Below, one piece after another: positions 19,159 to 29,275 of a DNA stretch of 64,000 nt. Position 1 is the first letter of the stretch. Each line of letters opens with the position of its first letter. This stretch comes from an uncultured Clostridia bacterium (lineage in GTDB: Bacteria; Bacillota; Clostridia; TANB77; CAG-508). Below the pieces are notes generated by a model. That model searched no databases and had not been told where the DNA came from. It saw nothing but the letters and a program-made list of their open reading frames with translations. A program made the position numbers and the translations under genes. Location: contig CAKPJC010000008.1 in the NCBI GenBank assembly GCA_934162535.1, forward strand, positions 20,370 to 84,369, given 5' to 3'.

Positions 19159-22100
19159 ATGGATGAATTAGAAGTATTCAACAAATTAAAAATAGGAATA
19201 GCATCAGATGAAAAAATAAGAGAATGGTCAAAAGGCGAAGTAAAAAAACCTGAGACAATAAACTATAGAACATTAAAGCCAGAAAAAGATGGTCTATTTT
19301 GTGAAAAAATATTTGGACCAACAAAAGACTGGGAATGTCACTGTGGTAAATATAAAAGAGTGAGATATAAAGGAATAGTATGTGACAGATGTGGGGTTGA
19401 AGTTACAAAGGCAAAAGTAAGAAGAGAAAGAATGGGACACATCGAATTAGCAGCTCCAGTAGCACATATTTGGTATTTCAAAGGAATACCAAGCAGAATA
19501 GCACTTGTACTTGATATTTCACCAAGAAACCTTGAAAAAGTAATATATTTTGCTTCATACATAGTTACAGATAAAGGAACATCTGGACTAGAAAAATGTC
19601 AAATATTAAATGAAAAAGAATATCATGAGGCAGAAGAAAAATATGGTAGAAAATCATTTACAGCTAAAATGGGTGCAGAAGCAATAGAAGAGCTTCTAAA
19701 AGAGGTAGACTTAGATAAATTAACAGAATCAATCAAAAAAGACCTTGAAAAAGCAAGTGAACAAAAAAAGGCAAAACTAATAAAAAGATTGGACACTGTA
19801 GAATCATTCAAATTATCAGGAAATAGACCTGAATGGATGGTAATGAATGTTGTACCAGTAATTCCACCAGATTTAAGACCAATGGTACAATTAGATGGTG
19901 GCAGATTTGCAACATCAGACTTAAATGATTTATATAGAAGAGTAATAAACAGAAACAACAGATTAAAAAGATTACTTGAATTAGGTGCACCAGAAATAAT
20001 TGTAAGAAATGAAAAAAGAATGTTACAAGAATCAGTTGATGCATTAATAGACAATTCAAGAAGAGGTAGACCTGTTACAGGTGCAGGAAATAGACCTCTA
20101 AAATCACTATCAGATTTACTAAAAGGTAAACAAGGTAGATTCCGTCAAAACTTATTAGGAAAACGTGTTGATTATTCAGGACGTTCAGTAATAGTTGTTG
20201 GACCAGAATTAAAAATATATCAATGTGGACTTCCAAAAGAAATGGCAGTTGAATTGTTCAAGCCATTTGTAATGAGAGAATTAGTAGGAAGACATATTGC
20301 ACATAATATAAAAAGTGCAAAACGAATGGTAGAAAGACTAAGCCCAGAAGTATGGGGAATACTTGAAGAAGTTATACAAGATCACCCAGTAATGTTAAAC
20401 CGTGCACCTACATTACATAGACTAGGTATTCAAGCATTTGAACCAGTATTAGTAGAAGGTAGAGCAATAAAACTTCACCCATTAGTATGTGAGGCATTTA
20501 ACGCAGACTTCGACGGTGACCAAATGGCAGTTCACTTACCATTAACACCAGAAGCACAAGCAGAAGCAAGATACTTGATGCTAGCAACAAACAACTTATT
20601 GAAACCACAAGATGGTAAACCAGTTGCAGTACCAAGACTAGACATGATTCTAGGAAGCTATTACTTAACAATGACATTAGATGGAGAATTAGGAGAAGGA
20701 AAATATTTCAAAGATCCTGATGAAGCAATAATGGCATTCCAAAACAAAGCAGTATCAATACATGCAAAAATATTTGTTAGAATTGAAAAAGAAATCAATG
20801 GAGAAAAGAAATTTAAAAAAGTTGAAACAAGTGTTGGTAGAATTATATTCAACCAAGGAATTCCACAAGATTTAGGTTTCATAGACAGAGATGAGGATCC
20901 ATTCCAATATGAAATAAACTTCCCTGTTATGAAAAAATCAATGGGACAAATAATAGAAAAAGTTATTGATAAACATGGACTTGTTGAATCAGCAGAAGTA
21001 ATTGACTATATAAAAGCACTAGGATTCAAATATTCAACATTAGCAGGTATAACATTCTCAGTAGCCGATGTTGAAGTACCTGAAGCTAAAAAGACAATAT
21101 TAGAGGAAGCTGGAAAACAAGTTGAAAAAATAAGAAATCAATATAGAAGAGGTTTGATAACTGATGATGAAAGATATAAATCAGTAATTAACATTTGGGA
21201 AAAAGCAACAAATGACGTAAGTAAAGAAATGGAAGAAAACTTTGATGACTTAAACCCAATATATATGATGGTTAAATCTGGAGCCCGTGGTAATATGAAC
21301 CAATTAAGACAAATCGCAGGTATGCGTGGACTTATGGCAAGCACTACAGGTAAAGCAGTAGAAATACCAATTAAATCATGTTTCCGTGAGGGACTAGATG
21401 CACTAGAATACTTTATATCATCACATGGTGCACGTAAAGGACTTTCAGATACAGCATTAAGAACAGCTGACTCTGGATATTTAACAAGAAGACTTGTTGA
21501 TGTATCACAAGATATAATAGTAAGAGAACATGATTGTGGAACACATGAAGGATTAATGCTTGAAGACATAAAAGACGGAAACCAAGTTGTCGAAAAACTT
21601 GAAGAAAGACTTGAGGGAAGATATGTACTTGAAGATGTAAAACATCCAGAAACTGGAGAAGTAATTGTTGATACACATACAATGATAACAAAAGCAATAG
21701 CAAAACAAATTGTTGAAAGTGGAATAAAACAAGTAATAGTTCGTTCTGTAATTGCATGTAGAAGCAAACATGGTGTATGCCAAAAATGTTATGGTATGGG
21801 ATTAGCAAGAAGAGAAGAAGTATCAATTGGTGAGTCTGTAGGTATAATTGCAGCACAATCAATTGGTGAACCAGGTACACAGCTAACAATGAGAACTATT
21901 CACTCTGGTGGTGTTGCTGGTGTAGCAGACATTACACAAGGTTTACCTAGGGTTGAAGAGTTATTTGAAGCTAGAAAGCCAAAGGGATTAGCTGTAATAA
22001 CTGAAATAGATGGTACAGTTAAAATTTCTGAAACAAAGAAAAAGAAAGAAATAATAGTAACATCTAAAGATGATTCAAAAACATATACAATACCATTTGG

Positions 22101-22698
22101 GTCAAAACTAAAAGTTAAAGACGGAGATGAAGTAAAAGCTGCTCAACCACTTATAGAAGGTTCTATAAATCCAGCTGAAATACTTACAATAAAAGGACCA
22201 GAGGGAGTATATGAATACTTAATATCTGAAGTACAAAAAGTATATAGAAACCAAGGTGTTGATATCAATGACAAACACATAGAAGTTATAGCAAGACAAA
22301 TGCTTAGAAAAATAAAAATAGAGAATGGTGGAGAAACAAGTATGTTCCCAGGTTCTCTTGTAGACATCTATGAATTTGAAAACAAAAACAAAGAAGCAGT
22401 TGAACAAGGAAAACGACCAGCTACAGGTAGAAGAATATTATTAGGTATTACAAAGGCATCATTAGCTACAGACAGTTTCTTATCAGCAGCATCATTCCAA
22501 GAAACAACAAGAGTATTAACAGAAGCTGCAATAAAAGGTAAAGAAGATGACTTGATAGGATTAAAAGAAAATGTAATAATTGGTAAACTTATACCAGCAG
22601 GTACAGGTATGAAGAGATATCAAGATGTTACAATTAAAGTTGAAGGAGAAGAAGATAGTCAAGAAGAACCTTCAATGGTATCATCAGAACAAGCATAG
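19159..22698 (+). CDS. rpoC: RNA polymerase beta' subunit
   Basis: This 1179-residue protein has the N-terminal zinc site ([20 protein letters not shown], residues about 60-80). It also has the catalytic magnesium loop [12 protein letters not shown] beginning near residue 448, and the second zinc cluster [15 protein letters not shown]. The length is the Firmicute form without large insertions. The start is ATG 19159, with AGGGGG about 12 bases upstream, a slightly long spacing. It forms the catalytic core of RNA polymerase with RpoB and ends at a strong terminator. Confidence 0.97.
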   Translation: MDELEVFNKLKIGIASDEKIREWSKGEVKKPETINYRTLKPEKDGLFCEKIFGPTKDWECHCGKYKRVRYKGIVCDRCGVEVTKAKVRRERMGHIELAAPVAHIWYFKGIPSRIALVLDISPRNLEKVIYFASYIVTDKGTSGLEKCQILNEKEYHEAEEKYGRKSFTAKMGAEAIEELLKEVDLDKLTESIKKDLEKASEQKKAKLIKRLDTVESFKLSGNRPEWMVMNVVPVIPPDLRPMVQLDGGRFATSDLNDLYRRVINRNNRLKRLLELGAPEIIVRNEKRMLQESVDALIDNSRRGRPVTGAGNRPLKSLSDLLKGKQGRFRQNLLGKRVDYSGRSVIVVGPELKIYQCGLPKEMAVELFKPFVMRELVGRHIAHNIKSAKRMVERLSPEVWGILEEVIQDHPVMLNRAPTLHRLGIQAFEPVLVEGRAIKLHPLVCEAFNADFDGDQMAVHLPLTPEAQAEARYLMLATNNLLKPQDGKPVAVPRLDMILGSYYLTMTLDGELGEGKYFKDPDEAIMAFQNKAVSIHAKIFVRIEKEINGEKKFKKVETSVGRIIFNQGIPQDLGFIDRDEDPFQYEINFPVMKKSMGQIIEKVIDKHGLVESAEVIDYIKALGFKYSTLAGITFSVADVEVPEAKKTILEEAGKQVEKIRNQYRRGLITDDERYKSVINIWEKATNDVSKEMEENFDDLNPIYMMVKSGARGNMNQLRQIAGMRGLMASTTGKAVEIPIKSCFREGLDALEYFISSHGARKGLSDTALRTADSGYLTRRLVDVSQDIIVREHDCGTHEGLMLEDIKDGNQVVEKLEERLEGRYVLEDVKHPETGEVIVDTHTMITKAIAKQIVESGIKQVIVRSVIACRSKHGVCQKCYGMGLARREEVSIGESVGIIAAQSIGEPGTQLTMRTIHSGGVAGVADITQGLPRVEELFEARKPKGLAVITEIDGTVKISETKKKKEIIVTSKDDSKTYTIPFGSKLKVKDGDEVKAAQPLIEGSINPAEILTIKGPEGVYEYLISEVQKVYRNQGVDINDKHIEVIARQMLRKIKIENGGETSMFPGSLVDIYEFENKNKEAVEQGKRPATGRRILLGITKASLATDSFLSAASFQETTRVLTEAAIKGKEDDLIGLKENVIIGKLIPAGTGMKRYQDVTIKVEGEEDSQEEPSMVSSEQA

Positions 22699-22704
22699 GC
22701 ATAA

Positions 22705-22736
22705 TAAAAAATCCAGTTGAAAAGACTGGATTTTTT
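22705..22736 (+). terminator. terminator of rpoBC
   Basis: AAAAATCCAGT pairs with ACTGGATTTTT (22725-22735) around an 8-base loop, followed by T residues. The A-rich left arm makes it likely to work in both directions for the convergent gene at 22754. Confidence 0.85.
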
Positions 22737-22753
22737 ATGTTGTTAATAGAGTT

Positions 22754-23374
22754 TTATAAATTATCTTTACTTACATCATTTTCAGAAATGTTATCAAAGT
22801 CAATAGCATATTCAAATGTTGTATCCTTATCTGGAGTGTACTTAGTAATGAATTTAGTTTTAGTATTTATATACCATGTACTATTTCCGTATTTAATTAT
22901 ATAGTTTCCATCTCTTGATGTAATTGGCTTAAATAGATAATGTTTTAGAAGTTCAGCAATTACATTGTTTGAAGGCATATTGCTTATTAATGTGGCATCA
23001 TTGTAAGATGCGTTTTCAATGTAATTAGATAATTCACTGGTTTCGTCAAAATTGTATTCTTCTTCTAAATCAGCACTCTTTGAAATTCCTTTTTTAGTAT
23101 TTGAATCATACCAACGTGAACTATAATATTCTCCATTTACATATAATGTACTAAAATAAATACCATTATAAAAATAAATGTCTTGTTTTGTGTTCTCTGA
23201 AATTAAATCTTGACTAATAGATGTAAAATGGTATCCTTGTTTTGAGTTTTTAAATTCCTCATTACTGTTGCAAATTCCTTTTAATATTAAGAAATTTCTA
23301 AGTAAGTTTCCTAAAAACAGTAATAATACTATAATTAAAATTGTTAAAAGTATGGTTAATAGATTTTTTTTCAT
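22754..23374 (-). CDS. membrane-anchored hypothetical protein, tandem paralogue A
   Basis: This 206-residue protein has an N-terminal hydrophobic anchor (about 5-30, Leu/Ile-rich after a Lys pair), then a soluble extracytoplasmic domain rich in Tyr, Asn, Asp and Ser. I recognise no family. Its first 52 residues are identical to those of the adjacent gene at 23390-24037 and both end in FNNISENDVSKDNL-like tails, so the two arose by tandem duplication. RBS GAGGAAAAC. Confidence 0.75.
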   Translation of the reverse strand: MKKNLLTILLTILIIVLLLFLGNLLRNFLILKGICNSNEEFKNSKQGYHFTSISQDLISENTKQDIYFYNGIYFSTLYVNGEYYSSRWYDSNTKKGISKSADLEEEYNFDETSELSNYIENASYNDATLISNMPSNNVIAELLKHYLFKPITSRDGNYIIKYGNSTWYINTKTKFITKYTPDKDTTFEYAIDFDNISENDVSKDNL

Positions 23375-23376
23375 AT
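23218..23376 (-). repeat. near-identical repeat unit, copy 1 of 2 (other copy 23879-24039)
   Basis: The first ~150 coding bases and the RBS region of the two tandem genes are almost identical at the DNA level, with only scattered substitutions. The middle parts have diverged strongly. This suggests recent gene conversion or a recombination hot segment limited to the anchor-coding part. Confidence 0.75.
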
Positions 23377-23389
23377 GTTTTCCTCTTTT

Positions 23390-24037
23390 TTATTTATATA
23401 AATTATCTTTACTTACATCATTTTCAGAAATGTTGTTGAAATCAATAGTATTTTCATATGCGGAAATATCCTTAGATGTGCTTCCTTTTATAATAGATTT
23501 AGTAATGAATTTTGTTTCTTTATTTATATATACTGTACTATTATTGATTTTAATTACATAATTCTCGCCCTCTGAGGTAATAGGTTTAAATAAATATAAT
23601 TTAAGAACTTCAGCAATAGTGTTATTTGAAGACATAGCATTTGTTAATAATGCATTCACATATATAGTATTTTTGAAATAGTCGGGTATTGTATTATCTT
23701 CTCCAAAAGTGCGTTCTCCTTCTAGGTCAGCGTTCTTAGAAATACCATTTTTGGCATTTGAATCATACCATGTTGAAGATTCAAATTCATTATTAATATA
23801 TGTTTTAATAAAATATACACCATTATAAAAATACATATCGGATTTTGTGCTTTTTATAAAAGTAAGATTAGGGTAGGTAGTAGATGTAAAATGGTATCCT
23901 TGTTTTGAGTTTTTAAATTCCTCATTACTGTTGCAAATTCCTTTTAATATTAAGAAATTTCTAAGTAAGTTTCCTAAAAATAGTAATAATACTATAATTA
24001 AAATAGTTAAAAGTATGGTTAATAGATTTTTTTTCAT
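23390..24037 (-). CDS. membrane-anchored hypothetical protein, tandem paralogue B
   Basis: This 215-residue paralogue of the neighbouring gene has the same N-terminal anchor and a diverged middle (about 40-190), with conserved blocks: a YFYNGVYF motif, a WYDSNAKNGISK motif, a VLKLYLFKPITS motif and a shared end. The C-terminus has three more residues than its neighbour, including Tyr-Lys. RBS AAGGGGGAAAAC before ATG. The gap to the downstream paralogue is 15 bases, so they are co-transcribed. Function unknown. Confidence 0.75.
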   Translation of the reverse strand: MKKNLLTILLTILIIVLLLFLGNLLRNFLILKGICNSNEEFKNSKQGYHFTSTTYPNLTFIKSTKSDMYFYNGVYFIKTYINNEFESSTWYDSNAKNGISKNADLEGERTFGEDNTIPDYFKNTIYVNALLTNAMSSNNTIAEVLKLYLFKPITSEGENYVIKINNSTVYINKETKFITKSIIKGSTSKDISAYENTIDFNNISENDVSKDNLYK

Positions 24038-24064
24038 ATGTTTTCCCCCTTTTTTTATTTAATA

Positions 24065-24091
24065 GGCTAACAGGTCAAAGACCTGTTAGCC
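24065..24091 (-). terminator. perfect GC-rich hairpin after the secreted-protein gene
   Basis: GGCTAACAGGT (24065-24075) and ACCTGTTAGCC (24081-24091) form a perfect 11-bp stem with a 5-base loop. It lies 54 bases downstream of the gene ending at 24145 on the minus strand. The T run is poor, so termination may be partial. Its GC content is higher than that of the surroundings, like the gene before it. Confidence 0.55.
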
Positions 24092-24144
24092 CCAGAACTA
24101 AACTGAATGTGAAAGATGCGTTTAAGCTACTTTATCGACTTTGC

Positions 24145-24597
24145 TTATTTTTGGAAATTAACGGATAGTTGTGCGAGTTTTGTGACGGTATTTGCCTCAC
24201 AGGTTACTCTGTAAGTCCCAATAGGGAGAGTGTAAGGCAGGTTATCTACATGGGTATGACCGTCACAGATGAAAGTGTTGCTTTTGAAATCGCCAGTACT
24301 CACATTGGTGAAACGTAAAACAACAACGCCAGACTTTCCCCCTATATTTAATCTTCCTGTGTATTCTACTTTGGACGTTGAATGTGCCAAAGTAAAAGTA
24401 TTATCCCCAGTATTTCTGAAAGGATAAATGATGGCGTAGCTTGCACGAGCCTCTTGAATGTCAAATGCATCAGAGGCGATGGTGTCGTTTGTGGAGACTA
24501 CAGTTGAGCTAAGCTCTTGTGCGAATGCAGTTACAGTCATAGCTGTAATGCAGAACACAGCTGCAAGAAGACCACAAACAGTCTTTTTAAAAGACAT
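24145..24597 (-). CDS. secreted protein of unknown function, higher GC
   Basis: This 150-residue protein has a clear signal peptide: Lys-Lys at 4-5, a hydrophobic core, then VTAFAQE with cleavage after Ala. The mature part is a small Ser/Thr-rich domain with an internal FICDGHTHVDNLPYTLPIGTYRV segment and alternating beta-type pattern. I do not recognise the family. ATG 24597 has GGAGGAAG before it and is preferred to an ATG 30 bases upstream. Codon use and base composition are clearly richer in G and C than in neighbouring genes, suggesting transfer. It has its own promoter (24720-24748). Confidence 0.75.
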   Translation of the reverse strand: MSFKKTVCGLLAAVFCITAMTVTAFAQELSSTVVSTNDTIASDAFDIQEARASYAIIYPFRNTGDNTFTLAHSTSKVEYTGRLNIGGKSGVVVLRFTNVSTGDFKSNTFICDGHTHVDNLPYTLPIGTYRVTCEANTVTKLAQLSVNFQK

Positions 24598-24644
24598 ATT
24601 GCTTCCTCCATTAAGTTTGTATTTCACATTGTTTAGTCTGTTTC

Positions 24645-24677
24645 TTTAACACTAAGAGAAATACCCTAAGTGTTAAA
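24645..24677 (-). promoter_or_regulatory. inverted repeat in the 5' leader of the secreted-protein gene
   Basis: TTTAACACTAAG (24645-24656) and CTAAGTGTTAAA (24666-24677) pair with one mismatch. The site lies between the promoter and the start, suitable for an operator or leader hairpin. Confidence 0.5.
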
Positions 24678-24719
24678 TACATAAAAGTACTAAAGCCGAA
24701 TTTTTTCGACATCTATGTG

Positions 24720-24748
24720 ATTGTAGCAGTTTTAACATAATTTGTCAA
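24720..24748 (-). promoter_or_regulatory. strong promoter of the secreted-protein gene
   Basis: On the minus strand: TTGACA (24743-24748), 17-base spacer, TACAAT (24720-24725). Confidence 0.8.
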
Positions 24749-24820
24749 TAGCTTTTTTGAAATATTTACAATTTTTCGGGAAAATTAAGTTTCTAAAATA
24801 TAAATTTAATACTGTTAACC

Positions 24821-24849
24821 TTGACAAAACAGCTATTTAGAAGTATACT
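24821..24849 (+). promoter_or_regulatory. promoter of gdpP-rplI-dnaB
   Basis: TTGACA (24821-24826), 17-base spacer, TATACT (24844-24849), 26 bases before the gdpP start. Confidence 0.85.
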
Positions 24850-24875
24850 AGAAGAGTATAAAAAGGAGAAAAAAT

Positions 24876-26885
24876 ATGTCTGGAAATAATAGAAAACTAT
24901 TTGATAATCTAGTATCAAGAACAAAGATATATCTGGTAATAATATTAATATTACTAATAATACTATCATGCCTACAGCCAATATTAATATTACCAGCAAT
25001 AATTGTATACATTCTAATATTAACATATACATATTTCGCAAACAACAAAAGAAAAAGCGAAATATCGGAACAATTGCAAGACTTAACACTAACAGTAGAC
25101 ACAGCAGCAAAAAGTAGTTTAATAAATGCGCCATTTCCACTAGTAATATTAGAAACAGATGGAAACATAATATGGAGAAGTTCAAAATTCATAACAGAAT
25201 TCATGAACATAGATATAAACAGTTATATAAGTGATATAATAATAGACATCAAAAATGAAATAGAAAAAAACAAAGAAAAGAAAATAAAATCACTTACAAG
25301 AGAAATAAAAATAGGAAAGAAAAATTACAAAATCCAATGTGAATTTGTAAAAACAAAAAAAAGTGAGAGAAAAAAAGTTGCAGAATACATGATGATACTA
25401 TACTTCATAGACGAAACAGAAAAATACAAGTTACAAGAAGAAAACGAAAACAAAAAAACATGTGTAGGAATAATAATGGTAGACAATTATGAAGAAGTAA
25501 TGCAAAGAGTAGACACAGAACAAAGAACGCAACTAATGGCAAAAGTAGAAAGTAGTATGTATGACTGGGTAAACGAAACAAACGGAATACTATTAAAAGA
25601 AGATAGAGACACATATGTATATATATTTGAACAAAGAAACTTAGAAAAAATAAAAGAAGACAAATTTACAATACTAGATACAATAAAAAACCTAGTAAGA
25701 AAAGACAAAATACAGCTAACACTAAGTATAGCAATATCAAATGAAGGAGAAAACGAAAAAGAAGTATACAAATCAGCACAATCAGCAATGGACGTTATAC
25801 TTGGTAGAGGTGGAGACCAAGCAGTAATAAGAGAAAATGGAAAATACCAATTCTTTGGGGGAAAAGTAGAAGAAGTAGAAAAAAGAACAAAAGTAAAAGC
25901 AAGAATAGTTGCACATGCATTAGAAGAACTAATATCAGAATGTGAAAATGTAATAATAATGGGTCATACAAACCCAGATATAGATGCAATGGGTTCAGCT
26001 TTGGGAGTATACAGAATAGCAAAAGAATTAGGAAAAGAAACAAACATATTAACAAACTTCAATGGAGTATCAATAAAATCATTTATAGCAAATATACAAG
26101 AAGAATACAAAGATGTGCTAATAGACAAAGAAACAGCATTTACAAAAATAAATAAAGAAACATTATTAGTAGTTGTTGATACACACAAAAAATCATATGT
26201 TGAATGTCCGGAACTACTTGAAAAAACAAGTAAAATTGTTATAATAGACCATCATAGGAGAAGTGCAGACTTTATAGAGCAAAGCATATTAACATTCCAA
26301 GAAGTATATGCATCATCTGCGGCAGAGTTGGTAACAGAGTTAATTCAATATACACAAAAAGAAGTAGAATTATCAACAACAGAAGCAGAGGCACTATATG
26401 CAGGGATAATGATGGACACAAAGAACTTCACATTCAAAACAGGTGTAAGAACATTTGAAGCAGCTGCATATTTAAGAAGATGTGGAGTAGATATAATAAA
26501 AGTAAAAAAATGGTTCCAAAGTGACCTAGAAAGTTATAATAAAATTGCAGAAATAGTAAAAAAATCAGAAATAGTATATGATACAATAGCAATATCTTCA
26601 TATGGAGAGCAAGGAAAAGACACAAGCCTAATATGTGCAAAAGCAGCAGATGAACTACTAACAATAGGAAACATAACAGCATCATTTGTATTAGGAACAA
26701 TAGAAAACAAAATATGCATAAGTGGGCGTTCTATAGGAGATATAAATGTACAATTAATTTTAGAGAAGCTAGGTGGTGGAGGGCACATAACACTAGCAGG
26801 AGCACAACTAGAAAATGTAAGCATGGAAGATGCAAAAAAAGAACTAATGGAAAAAATAAACGAATATTTTGTTGAAAAAGAATAG
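24876..26885 (+). CDS. gdpP: cyclic-di-AMP phosphodiesterase GdpP (DHH family)
   Basis: This 669-residue protein has the GdpP order: two N-terminal membrane helices (about 18-60), a PAS-like domain (about 85-150), a degenerate GGDEF domain (about 175-300), then DHH and DHHA1 domains. Metal-binding motifs are GHTNPDIDAMG (from residue 363), VVDTHKKS and IIDHHRRS, and the DHHA1 GGGGHITLAGAQL. The enzyme hydrolyses c-di-AMP and so controls potassium and osmolyte balance and cell-wall stress. The order gdpP-rplI-dnaB is the conserved Firmicute one. RBS AAAGGAG. Confidence 0.95.
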   Translation: MSGNNRKLFDNLVSRTKIYLVIILILLIILSCLQPILILPAIIVYILILTYTYFANNKRKSEISEQLQDLTLTVDTAAKSSLINAPFPLVILETDGNIIWRSSKFITEFMNIDINSYISDIIIDIKNEIEKNKEKKIKSLTREIKIGKKNYKIQCEFVKTKKSERKKVAEYMMILYFIDETEKYKLQEENENKKTCVGIIMVDNYEEVMQRVDTEQRTQLMAKVESSMYDWVNETNGILLKEDRDTYVYIFEQRNLEKIKEDKFTILDTIKNLVRKDKIQLTLSIAISNEGENEKEVYKSAQSAMDVILGRGGDQAVIRENGKYQFFGGKVEEVEKRTKVKARIVAHALEELISECENVIIMGHTNPDIDAMGSALGVYRIAKELGKETNILTNFNGVSIKSFIANIQEEYKDVLIDKETAFTKINKETLLVVVDTHKKSYVECPELLEKTSKIVIIDHHRRSADFIEQSILTFQEVYASSAAELVTELIQYTQKEVELSTTEAEALYAGIMMDTKNFTFKTGVRTFEAAAYLRRCGVDIIKVKKWFQSDLESYNKIAEIVKKSEIVYDTIAISSYGEQGKDTSLICAKAADELLTIGNITASFVLGTIENKICISGRSIGDINVQLILEKLGGGGHITLAGAQLENVSMEDAKKELMEKINEYFVEKE

Positions 26886-26895
26886 GAGGCAATAT

Positions 26896-27339
26896 ATGAA
26901 AGTTATACTAAAAGAAGATATAAAAGGAGTAGGAAAGAAAAACGAAATAATAAATGCATCAGATGGATATGCAAGAAACTTCTTACTACCCAAAAATAAA
27001 GCAGTAGAGGCAAATGCAGAAAATATGAGTAAATTACAAGCACAAAAAAATGCAACACAATATAAAAAAGATGTTGAAAAAGAAGAAGCAAAAAAAGTTG
27101 CAGATAAAATGAGCAAAATAATGATAAAAATAAAAGTAAAAGCAGGAGAAAATGGAAAAATCTTTGGTGGAGTATCAGCAAAAGAAATTGCTGAAAACCT
27201 AGAAACTCAACATTCAATAAAAGTAGACAAAAAGAAAATAGAATTAAAAGAGCCAATAAAAACATTAGGAATGCACAATGTAGATATAAAACTATATGAC
27301 GGAGTTATAGGAAAAGTAAAGATTGATGTTATATCATAA
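26896..27339 (+). CDS. rplI: 50S ribosomal protein L9
   Basis: This 147-residue protein has the L9 N-terminal signature (KEDIKGVGKKNEIINASDGY, then ARNFLLPKNKA), a charged helix and a C-terminal domain. ATG 26896 has AGGAGG just upstream. It begins 10 bases after gdpP. A terminator hairpin lies between it and dnaB. Confidence 0.97.
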   Translation: MKVILKEDIKGVGKKNEIINASDGYARNFLLPKNKAVEANAENMSKLQAQKNATQYKKDVEKEEAKKVADKMSKIMIKIKVKAGENGKIFGGVSAKEIAENLETQHSIKVDKKKIELKEPIKTLGMHNVDIKLYDGVIGKVKIDVIS

Positions 27340-27365
27340 ATGGCTATAAAAATAGCCATTTTTCC
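27338..27365 (+). terminator. hairpin after rplI
   Basis: AAATGGCTAT (27338-27347) and ATAGCCATTT (27352-27361) form a perfect 10-bp stem followed by T residues; it attenuates read-through into dnaB. Confidence 0.75.
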
Positions 27366-27406
27366 ATATGTAATTATAAAAACAATATGAAAAGCGAGGT
27401 AATAAC

Positions 27407-28741
27407 ATGGAACTAGAAAAGATACCACCACATGACATAGAAGCAGAACAAGCAGTAATAGGAAGTATGATAACAGATAGAGATGCAGTAATATCAGCAG
27501 TGGAAACACTAAAGCCAGATGCATTTTATAGAGATGATAATAAAGCAATATTTGAAGCAATATTAAACTTATACAAAAAAGCTGAACCAATAGATATAAT
27601 AACATTAAAAGACGAACTAGAATCAATGAATAAATTTGAGCAAGTTGGAGGATATGAATATTTAGCAAGTCTTCCAGAAAAAGTACCAACAACAGCGAAT
27701 GTACAAAAATATATCAAAATAGTAGAGGAAAAATCAATACTAAGAAATCTAATAAAAACAGCAAATGAAATAATAAGTTTAGGATATGACCCAACAGAAG
27801 ATGTTGAAGATATAATGGACAGTGCCGAGAAAAAAATATTTGATATAATGCAAAGTAAAAATCAAAAAGGATATACACCAATAAAAGATGCACTTGTTGA
27901 AAGTTTTGCAAAATTAGAAGAACTATATAACAGAAAACAATATATAACAGGAGTATCAACAGGATTTATTGCACTAGACCATAAAACAGCAGGATTACAC
28001 GGTTCGGAATTAATACTTGTTGCTGCAAGACCAGCAATGGGAAAAACAGCATTTGCACTAAATATAGCAACAAATGCAGCAGTAAGAGGCAAAGTACCTG
28101 TGGCTATATTTAGCTTGGAAATGTCAAAAGACCAATTAGTAAACAGAATATTATGTAGTGAGGCGATGGTAGATAGTAATAAAGTAAGAACAGGAAAAGT
28201 CGAAGAAGGAGACTGGGTGAAACTAGCAGGAGCGATAGGACCACTATCAGAATCAGAAATATATATAGACGATACACCAGGTATATCTGTGATGGAAATA
28301 AGAACGAAATGTAGAAAACTAAAAATGGAAAAAAACATAGGACTAATTGTTATAGACTATTTACAACTAATACAGGGAAATAACAAAAGAGTGGGAAGCA
28401 GAGAACAAGAAATATCAGAAATAAGTAGATCATTAAAAATACTTGCAAAAGAATTAGATGTACCAGTAATTGCTTTATCACAGTTATCAAGAGCTGTAGA
28501 GCAAAGACCAGACCATAGACCTATGTTATCAGATTTACGTGAATCTGGAGCAATAGAGCAAGACGCAGATATAGTAATGTTCATATATAGAGATGACTAC
28601 TACAATAAGGAAAGCGAAAAAAAAGATATAGCAGAAATAATAATTGCAAAACAAAGAGGAGGTACGATAGGACCTGTAGACTTATTATGGATGGGAAATT
28701 ATACTAAATTTGTAAACTTAGAAAAAAGATTTGATGATTAA
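27407..28741 (+). CDS. dnaB: replicative DNA helicase DnaB
   Basis: This 444-residue protein starts with PPHDIEAEQAVIGSM, the DnaB N-terminal domain. The RecA-type core has Walker A ARPAMGKTAFALN (about residue 207 on), SLEMSKDQL, Walker B LIVIDYLQLI, and the ALSQLSRAVEQRPDHRPMLS block. It unwinds DNA ahead of the replisome as a hexamer. No intein is present. It is third in the gdpP-rplI-dnaB cluster. Confidence 0.97.
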   Translation: MELEKIPPHDIEAEQAVIGSMITDRDAVISAVETLKPDAFYRDDNKAIFEAILNLYKKAEPIDIITLKDELESMNKFEQVGGYEYLASLPEKVPTTANVQKYIKIVEEKSILRNLIKTANEIISLGYDPTEDVEDIMDSAEKKIFDIMQSKNQKGYTPIKDALVESFAKLEELYNRKQYITGVSTGFIALDHKTAGLHGSELILVAARPAMGKTAFALNIATNAAVRGKVPVAIFSLEMSKDQLVNRILCSEAMVDSNKVRTGKVEEGDWVKLAGAIGPLSESEIYIDDTPGISVMEIRTKCRKLKMEKNIGLIVIDYLQLIQGNNKRVGSREQEISEISRSLKILAKELDVPVIALSQLSRAVEQRPDHRPMLSDLRESGAIEQDADIVMFIYRDDYYNKESEKKDIAEIIIAKQRGGTIGPVDLLWMGNYTKFVNLEKRFDD

Positions 28742-28784
28742 TGTAGAAAAAACGTGCTCAAACACCTGAAAAAGGAAAAAATAC

Positions 28785-28813
28785 TTGAAAAACATGGTAA
28801 TAAATGTTATAAT
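28785..28813 (+). promoter_or_regulatory. promoter of the 28861 gene
   Basis: TTGAAA (28785-28790), 17-base spacer, TATAAT (28808-28813). Confidence 0.75.
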
Positions 28814-28860
28814 ATAAGTGTTGCGAAAGCATATTTTATTTCAATTAGGGAGGTCATGAG

Positions 28861-29211
28861 ATGAAAAGTAAAGATCTCATCGATTACTTTCCCAGTATCC
28901 TTGAGGAGGCTCCTGAGTTTATCAGAGTTCTTCAGCGGTACAATGGCTGGAAGAAGAATAGACTCCCAACCGATGTAATCGCAAACTGGGAAAACGAAGA
29001 CAGAAACACTAAGTTCTATTTCCTAGGGTGGCTCAAGGAAGCGACAAAAAATTTTGGCGTAGCAGGAATGATTCCTCATTTCACACTGCACCAGAAGCAG
29101 GCAGTCGCTAAATACATTGAGGCAATACTGGAGGAGGCCAACCGAGAAGAAAACGATAGTTTCTATCGTGGTATGAACGAGCGCCTAGACGAGAAATTTG
29201 GAAGAAGATAA
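28861..29211 (+). CDS. small hypothetical protein, higher GC
   Basis: This 116-residue, charged, probably helical cytoplasmic protein contains NRLPTDVIANWENEDRN and a C-terminal EILEEANREENDSF-like stretch. I do not recognise the family. It uses GC-rich codons (CGT, GGC, CTC) that its neighbours avoid, suggesting horizontal origin. It has its own promoter, an RBS (AGGGAGGT) and a terminator, so it is a self-contained single-gene insertion between dnaB and tilS. Confidence 0.75.
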   Translation: MKSKDLIDYFPSILEEAPEFIRVLQRYNGWKKNRLPTDVIANWENEDRNTKFYFLGWLKEATKNFGVAGMIPHFTLHQKQAVAKYIEAILEEANREENDSFYRGMNERLDEKFGRR

Positions 29212-29230
29212 TAGCAACACCTAATTGTAG

Positions 29231-29260
29231 CACCTCTGGATAACAGAGGTGTATTTTATT
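29231..29260 (+). terminator. terminator of the 28861 gene
   Basis: CACCTCTG (29231-29238) and CAGAGGTG (29244-29251) form a perfect 8-bp stem followed by TATTTTATT. Confidence 0.8.
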
Positions 29261-29275
29261 AATAGAGGTAAGAAT

